A stretch of DNA of 64,000 nucleotides, taken from the NCBI RefSeq assembly GCF_002354895.1, contig NZ_CP023439.1, forward strand, positions 2,542,001 to 2,606,000, in the 5' to 3' direction. Below, one piece after another: positions 63,265 through 64,000 of this stretch. Both the position numbers and the translations under genes were made by a program. A model generated the notes under the pieces. That model worked only from the letters and a program-made list of their open reading frames with translations, made no database searches and was not told where the DNA came from. Numbering within the stretch: position 1 is the first letter of the stretch; each line of letters starts with the position of its first letter. The stretch is from Thauera sp. K11 (GTDB lineage Bacteria > Pseudomonadota > Gammaproteobacteria > Burkholderiales > Rhodocyclaceae).

Positions 63265-64000
63265 ACGGCAGCACAAGCAGGCGGTGCGCAGCGCCTTCGA
63301 CCGCGCCGCGGCCAGCTACGACGGCGCCGCGGCGGTGCAGCGCGAGATCTGCCACCGGCTCGCCGGCTTCGCCGCCACCGCGCCCTGCGGCGGCACGCCG
63401 CGCCGCGTGCTGGACGCGGGCTGCGGCACCGGCTACGGGCTAGGGCTGCTCGCCTCGCTGTGCCCGCAGGCGGAACTGTTCGCGCTCGACTTCGCGCCCG
63501 CAATGCTTGCGCGGCTGGCCAGCGGCCGGCCGGAAAAGACCACCCGCGGAACGGCCCCCGGCCTCGTCTGCGGCGATCTCGAAGCCCTGCCGCTGGCCGG
63601 CGGGACGATGGACGCCGTCTGGTCCAGCCTGGCGCTGCAATGGTGCGACCCCGCCCTCGCCCTGGGCGAGATCGCCCGCGTGCTGCGTCCCGGCGGCGTC
63701 GCCTGGCTCGCCACGCTCGGCCCCGCCACGCTGTGCGAACTGCGCGCAGCCTTCGCCGCGGTGGACGACGCCGAGCACGTGATCCGCTTCCATCCGCTCG
63801 AACGCTGGCGCGAAGAGGCCGCCAGGGCCGGCCTCGACGAGGCCGCCGCCGCCGCGCCGCGCGTCCATGCGCTTGCGCCCGACCTGCGCCGCCTGCTGCG
63901 CGACATCAAGGCCATCGGCGCGCACAGCGTCGGCGGCGGCCCGCGCCCCGCGCTGACACGCGCCCATTGGCGGCGGCTCGAAAGCCGCTACGAGGCGCAC
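63257..64000 (+). CDS. bioC: Malonyl-ACP O-methyltransferase BioC (3' end outside window)
   Basis: Methylates malonyl-ACP so that fatty-acid synthesis can build the pimeloyl chain of biotin. 248 codons are present before the right edge. AFDRAAASYDGAAAVQREIC at the N-terminus and the SAM loop LDAGCGTGYGLG (about 51-62) are BioC signatures, with SSLALQWCDP downstream. The start is probably TTG 63257 overlapping bioH; GTG 63284 is an in-frame alternative nine codons later. Confidence 0.94.
   Translation, partial: MTRRQHKQAVRSAFDRAAASYDGAAAVQREICHRLAGFAATAPCGGTPRRVLDAGCGTGYGLGLLASLCPQAELFALDFAPAMLARLASGRPEKTTRGTAPGLVCGDLEALPLAGGTMDAVWSSLALQWCDPALALGEIARVLRPGGVAWLATLGPATLCELRAAFAAVDDAEHVIRFHPLERWREEAARAGLDEAAAAAPRVHALAPDLRRLLRDIKAIGAHSVGGGPRPALTRAHWRRLESRYEAH

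Overview
The window reads as chromosomal core sequence of a GC-rich betaproteobacterium, most likely of the Rhodocyclales (Azoarcus/Thauera/Aromatoleum-like). The case rests on protein families and on gene neighbourhoods I associate with betaproteobacteria: ppsA/ppsR divergent; argD-argF-argG with DUF3579; dapB-carA-carB-greA; bamE/fur divergent; recN-nadK/hrcA-hemH; a TRZ/ATZ-type amidohydrolase-ompA-ubiG. The assignment is from memory of such neighbourhoods, not from a search. I see no CRISPR array, rRNA operon, insertion sequence, integrase or prophage, and no stretch over 300 bases without a gene or tRNA.

Layout. 1-8.2 kb: PEP synthase (cut by the window edge) with its regulatory kinase/phosphotransferase, a DUF2863 protein, methionine sulfoxide reductase B, then on the minus strand a thiolase, a CobD/CbiB-like membrane protein, a Nudix CoA pyrophosphatase and a retropepsin-like protease. 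8.4-15.8 kb: a six-gene type IV pilus assembly cluster (fimT-like, pilV, pilW, pilX, pilY1, pilE). 15.8-20.9 kb: yajQ, ppnP, DUF2788, the arginine genes argG-argF-argD, and DUF3579. 21-24.8 kb: phosphate transporter pstSCAB. 24.9-31.4 kb: glmM, folP, ftsH, rlmE, with yhbY divergent, then DUF4149 and greA. 31.4-37.9 kb: carB, carA with an attenuator-like leader, dapB, bamE, and fur. 38-46.6 kb: recN, nadK, hrcA, hemH, a Ser/Thr kinase fused to a cyclic-nucleotide-binding domain, an MTA/SAH-type deaminase and an OmpA-family lipid-anchorless porin-like protein. 46.7-51.4 kb: ubiG, a second methyltransferase, an MltB-type lytic transglycosylase, a GT4 glycosyltransferase and initiator tRNA-fMet.

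51.5-57.3 kb is the most unusual coding block: a DUF2760 protein, a small overlapping reading frame built from an 81-base tandem duplication, and two divergent Hsp70-like ATPases (the second with a DUF3731-type C-terminal half), all tightly spaced. A 91-residue orphan follows.

57.3-64 kb: tRNA-Thr(UGU), a 53-residue putative two-helix membrane protein whose promoter carries a near-consensus LexA (SOS) box, a ProQ/FinO RNA chaperone, a GGDEF diguanylate cyclase that overlaps tail-to-tail with a YgiQ radical-SAM protein, then bioH and the start of bioC.

The strongest candidates for something undescribed are the SOS-box small membrane protein (57530-57742) and the DUF2760/Hsp70/Hsp70 operon with its duplicated translation-start segment (51560-56934). 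The carA leader hairpin is a good candidate attenuator.
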